From the NCBI GenBank assembly GCA_005877675.1, contig VBNZ01000220.1:2773-10217 (forward strand): a DNA stretch of 7,445 nucleotides. Reading direction: 5' to 3'. This document shows positions 6,037-7,445 of this stretch, piece by piece. Made by a program: the position numbers and the translations under genes. Within the stretch, counting starts at the first letter, position 1; every line of letters begins with the position of its first letter. Below the pieces are notes generated by a model, which saw only the letters and a program-made list of their open reading frames with translations, was not told the DNA's origin and searched no databases. Source of the DNA: Gammaproteobacteria bacterium (GTDB lineage: Bacteria > Pseudomonadota > Gammaproteobacteria > Xanthomonadales > Rhodanobacteraceae).

Positions 6037-6142
6037 CGTCATCCCGGCGAAAGCCGGAATCCAGTTCCTTGCTCTTGATCTACCACCCTTGAGAATACTG
6101 AAAGAACAAAGACACTGGATTGCCGCTTTCGCGGGAATGACG
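6037..6142. repeat. Composite palindromic repeat (inverted pair), copy 2, ilvB-ilvN junction
   Basis: The left arm is 6037-6064 (CGTCATCCCGGC-GAAA-GCCGGAATCCAG, read without the dashes) and the right arm 6115-6142 (CTGGATTGCCGC-TTTC-GCGGGAATGACG). They are inverted copies of the palindrome at 216-314. The left arm forms a 5-bp CCGGC/GCCGG stem with a GAAA loop; the other arm uses CCGC/GCGG. The 50-nt spacer shares CTTGAT-like sequence and ATACTGAA (6095-6102) with the spacer of copy 1, with 20 nt against 24 nt from ATACTGAA to the right-arm CTGGATT. It starts 7 nt after the ilvB stop and ends 46 nt before the ilvN ATG, filling most of the 158-nt gap. No target-site duplication is obvious. Confidence 0.87.
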
Positions 6143-6188
6143 AGATAAGATTTTCCAGATACTTGATTCCCCGATTCCCGAGCACCAC

Positions 6189-6689
6189 ATGCGCAGAATC
6201 ATTTCCATCCTGTTGCAAAACGAAGCCGGCGCGCTCGCACGCATCGCCGGCATGTTTTCCGCGCGCGGCTACAACATCGATTCGCTCAGCGTTGCGGCGA
6301 CGCACGACGCGGCGGTGTCGCGCCTCACGCTCGTCACCTTCGGCGACGACGCGGTGATCGACCAGATCATCAAGCAGTCGCGCAAGCTGATCGAGGTGCT
6401 CGAAATCGCCGACCTGACCAGTCGCGATCACATCGAGACCGAACTTGTGATCGTCAAGATCGAAGTCGGCAACGAATCCCTGAATAATTTCGTCGCCGCA
6501 CTGCGTCGTCATCCGCGCGCGCAGGTGATCGACATTTCCGCCGGCGTGCGCACGATCGAATTCACCGGCAACGGTGCCGAAGTCGGCGAGTTCCTCGACG
6601 ATCTTGGCAGGGTGGGCGAGGTGATCGAACTCGCGCGCAGCGGCACCGCGGCGGTTGAACGTGGCGCAGCAATATTGGCGCAGGCGTAG
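6189..6689 (+). CDS. ilvN: Acetolactate synthase small (regulatory) subunit
   Basis: IlvN/IlvH is the regulatory partner of IlvB: it raises catalytic activity and confers valine feedback inhibition. The 166-residue product is normal for the longer IlvH-like form. An N-terminal ACT domain (about 2-76) begins MRRIISILLQNEAGALARIAG. Asn11, Gly14 and Asn29, the valine-site positions known from E. coli IlvH, are all present, so valine sensitivity is expected. The C-terminal domain (about 80-160) has HIETELVIVKIEV, VIDISAGVRTIEFTGN and IELARSGTAAVERG. ATG 6189 starts exactly at the conserved MRRIIS. The ribosome-binding site is poor (GAG at 6180-6182). The gene sits 158 nt beyond the ilvB stop because a repeat lies between them. 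It is intact, unlike its partner. ilvH is an equally fair symbol. Confidence 0.95.
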   Translation: MRRIISILLQNEAGALARIAGMFSARGYNIDSLSVAATHDAAVSRLTLVTFGDDAVIDQIIKQSRKLIEVLEIADLTSRDHIETELVIVKIEVGNESLNNFVAALRRHPRAQVIDISAGVRTIEFTGNGAEVGEFLDDLGRVGEVIELARSGTAAVERGAAILAQA

Positions 6690-6767
6690 ACGAACGCGCA
6701 CAAGTGGCACTTCCTTAGCGCGGCCTCGCTGCGTATCGTAGTCCTCCTTTCATCAGCCGTGCAGATC

Positions 6768-7445
6768 ATGACCCGCCACTATCGTTTTCGCGTCGTCAAT
6801 GTATTCGCTGAGTCCAAGCTTGCCGGCAATCCGCTTGCGGTGATCGAGAATGCCGAAGGCTTGAGCGATGCCGAAATGCAGCAGCTCGCGCTGCAGTTCA
6901 ATCTTTCCGAAATAACTTTCATCCTGCCGTCAGACAAGGCGGATGCGCGTGTGCGCATCTTCACACCGACATTCGAGATGCCGTTTGCCGGGCATCCGAC
7001 GCTGGGCACGGCGCAAGTGCTGCGCGCGATACGCCACGGCGGCAACGAGCTCAAGCTCGAAATGAAGGCCGGCGTGATTGCGGTCAGCGCGGATGCCGCG
7101 CAACGCGACGTGTGGACGCTGACGGCCAAAGCGCCGTCACATCGGCCCTGCGACTATTCGCCAAAGGACATCGCTGCGGCTTTAGGTTTGAAAGGCGAGG
7201 ACATCGCCGGGCCGATACTCTGGGTCAACACCGGCGTCGAACAATTGATCGTGCCGCTCGCAAGTACGGATGCGGTTGCACGCGCCGCGCCGCACTTCGA
7301 TCTGTGCCGCAACCATTGCAGCAATGCGATGGGTGCGCATGCATACGTGTTCGCACGGCGCGATGCAACGAACATCGTTGCGCGCTATTTCTTTCAGCAA
7401 GGCCCGCTGTTGATCGAGGATCCCGGTACAGGCTCGGCTTGTGCG
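6768..7445 (+). CDS. PhzF-family isomerase/epimerase-like protein (3' end outside window)
   Basis: An open frame of 226 codons runs from ATG 6768 to the window edge with no stop. It carries PhzF-family marks: FRVVNVFAESKLAGNPLAVIENAEGLS (7-33), FNLSEITF with Glu48 at the position of the PhzF catalytic glutamate, RIFTPTFEMPFAGHPTLGTA (63-82), and LLIEDPGTGSACA at the very end, equivalent to the EDPATGSA motif. The family has two similar alpha/beta halves and includes phenazine-pathway PhzF and many uncharacterised proteins. Real substrates are mostly unknown, and no phenazine gene is visible here, so a phenazine role should not be assumed. Family members are usually about 260-310 residues, so perhaps 40-80 are missing. 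It lies 78 nt after ilvN on the same strand with no clear terminator or promoter between, so it may be read through from the ilv genes, but functional linkage is unproven. No strong ribosome-binding site is seen; the start matches the family's usual N-terminus. Confidence 0.88.
   Translation, partial: MTRHYRFRVVNVFAESKLAGNPLAVIENAEGLSDAEMQQLALQFNLSEITFILPSDKADARVRIFTPTFEMPFAGHPTLGTAQVLRAIRHGGNELKLEMKAGVIAVSADAAQRDVWTLTAKAPSHRPCDYSPKDIAAALGLKGEDIAGPILWVNTGVEQLIVPLASTDAVARAAPHFDLCRNHCSNAMGAHAYVFARRDATNIVARYFFQQGPLLIEDPGTGSACA

Overview
The window is one strand-uniform block of branched-chain amino acid biosynthesis genes, all on the + strand: the 3' end of leuD, then leuB, ilvD, ilvC, ilvB and ilvN, followed by the start of a PhzF-family gene that runs off the right edge. 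High GC, strongly GC-biased third codon positions and short palindromic intergenic repeats of the ATTCCCGC...GCGGGAAT type point to a proteobacterium. A Xanthomonadales/Rhodanobacteraceae-like gammaproteobacterium is my best guess, inferred from general appearance and not from a search.

Layout: leuD C-terminus (1-204); a composite palindromic repeat (216-314); leuB (340-1410); ilvD, whose first codon overlaps the leuB stop and whose N-terminal coding region contains a dispersed repeat (1424-1474); ilvC (3166-4152); ilvB (4196-5851, with its displaced C-terminal part in another frame to 6030); a second copy of the composite repeat (6037-6142); ilvN (6189-6689); and a PhzF-like gene (6768 to the edge). 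The junctions ilvD-ilvC (34 nt) and ilvC-ilvB (43 nt) are short and repeat-free. The other three junctions inside the cluster all carry repeats.

Together the genes encode most of the shared valine/isoleucine pathway: acetohydroxyacid synthase IlvBN, ketol-acid reductoisomerase IlvC and dihydroxy-acid dehydratase IlvD. They also encode the two later leucine steps, isopropylmalate isomerase small subunit LeuD and isopropylmalate dehydrogenase LeuB. No transaminase, leuA or leuC is in view; leuA and leuC may lie upstream.

Two genes look damaged. IlvC lacks 13 residues of the conserved segment between its two pairs of metal ligands, by a clean in-frame 39-nt deletion. IlvB changes frame near codon 540, and about 40 nt of coding sequence appear to be missing there. 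Everything else in both genes is well conserved, so these are either recent lesions or errors in the assembled sequence.

I found no undescribed defence, mobile or regulatory system here. The most interesting material is the repeat invasion of the operon junctions, including a repeat that may have reshaped the ilvD start, and the pair of similar-sized deletions.
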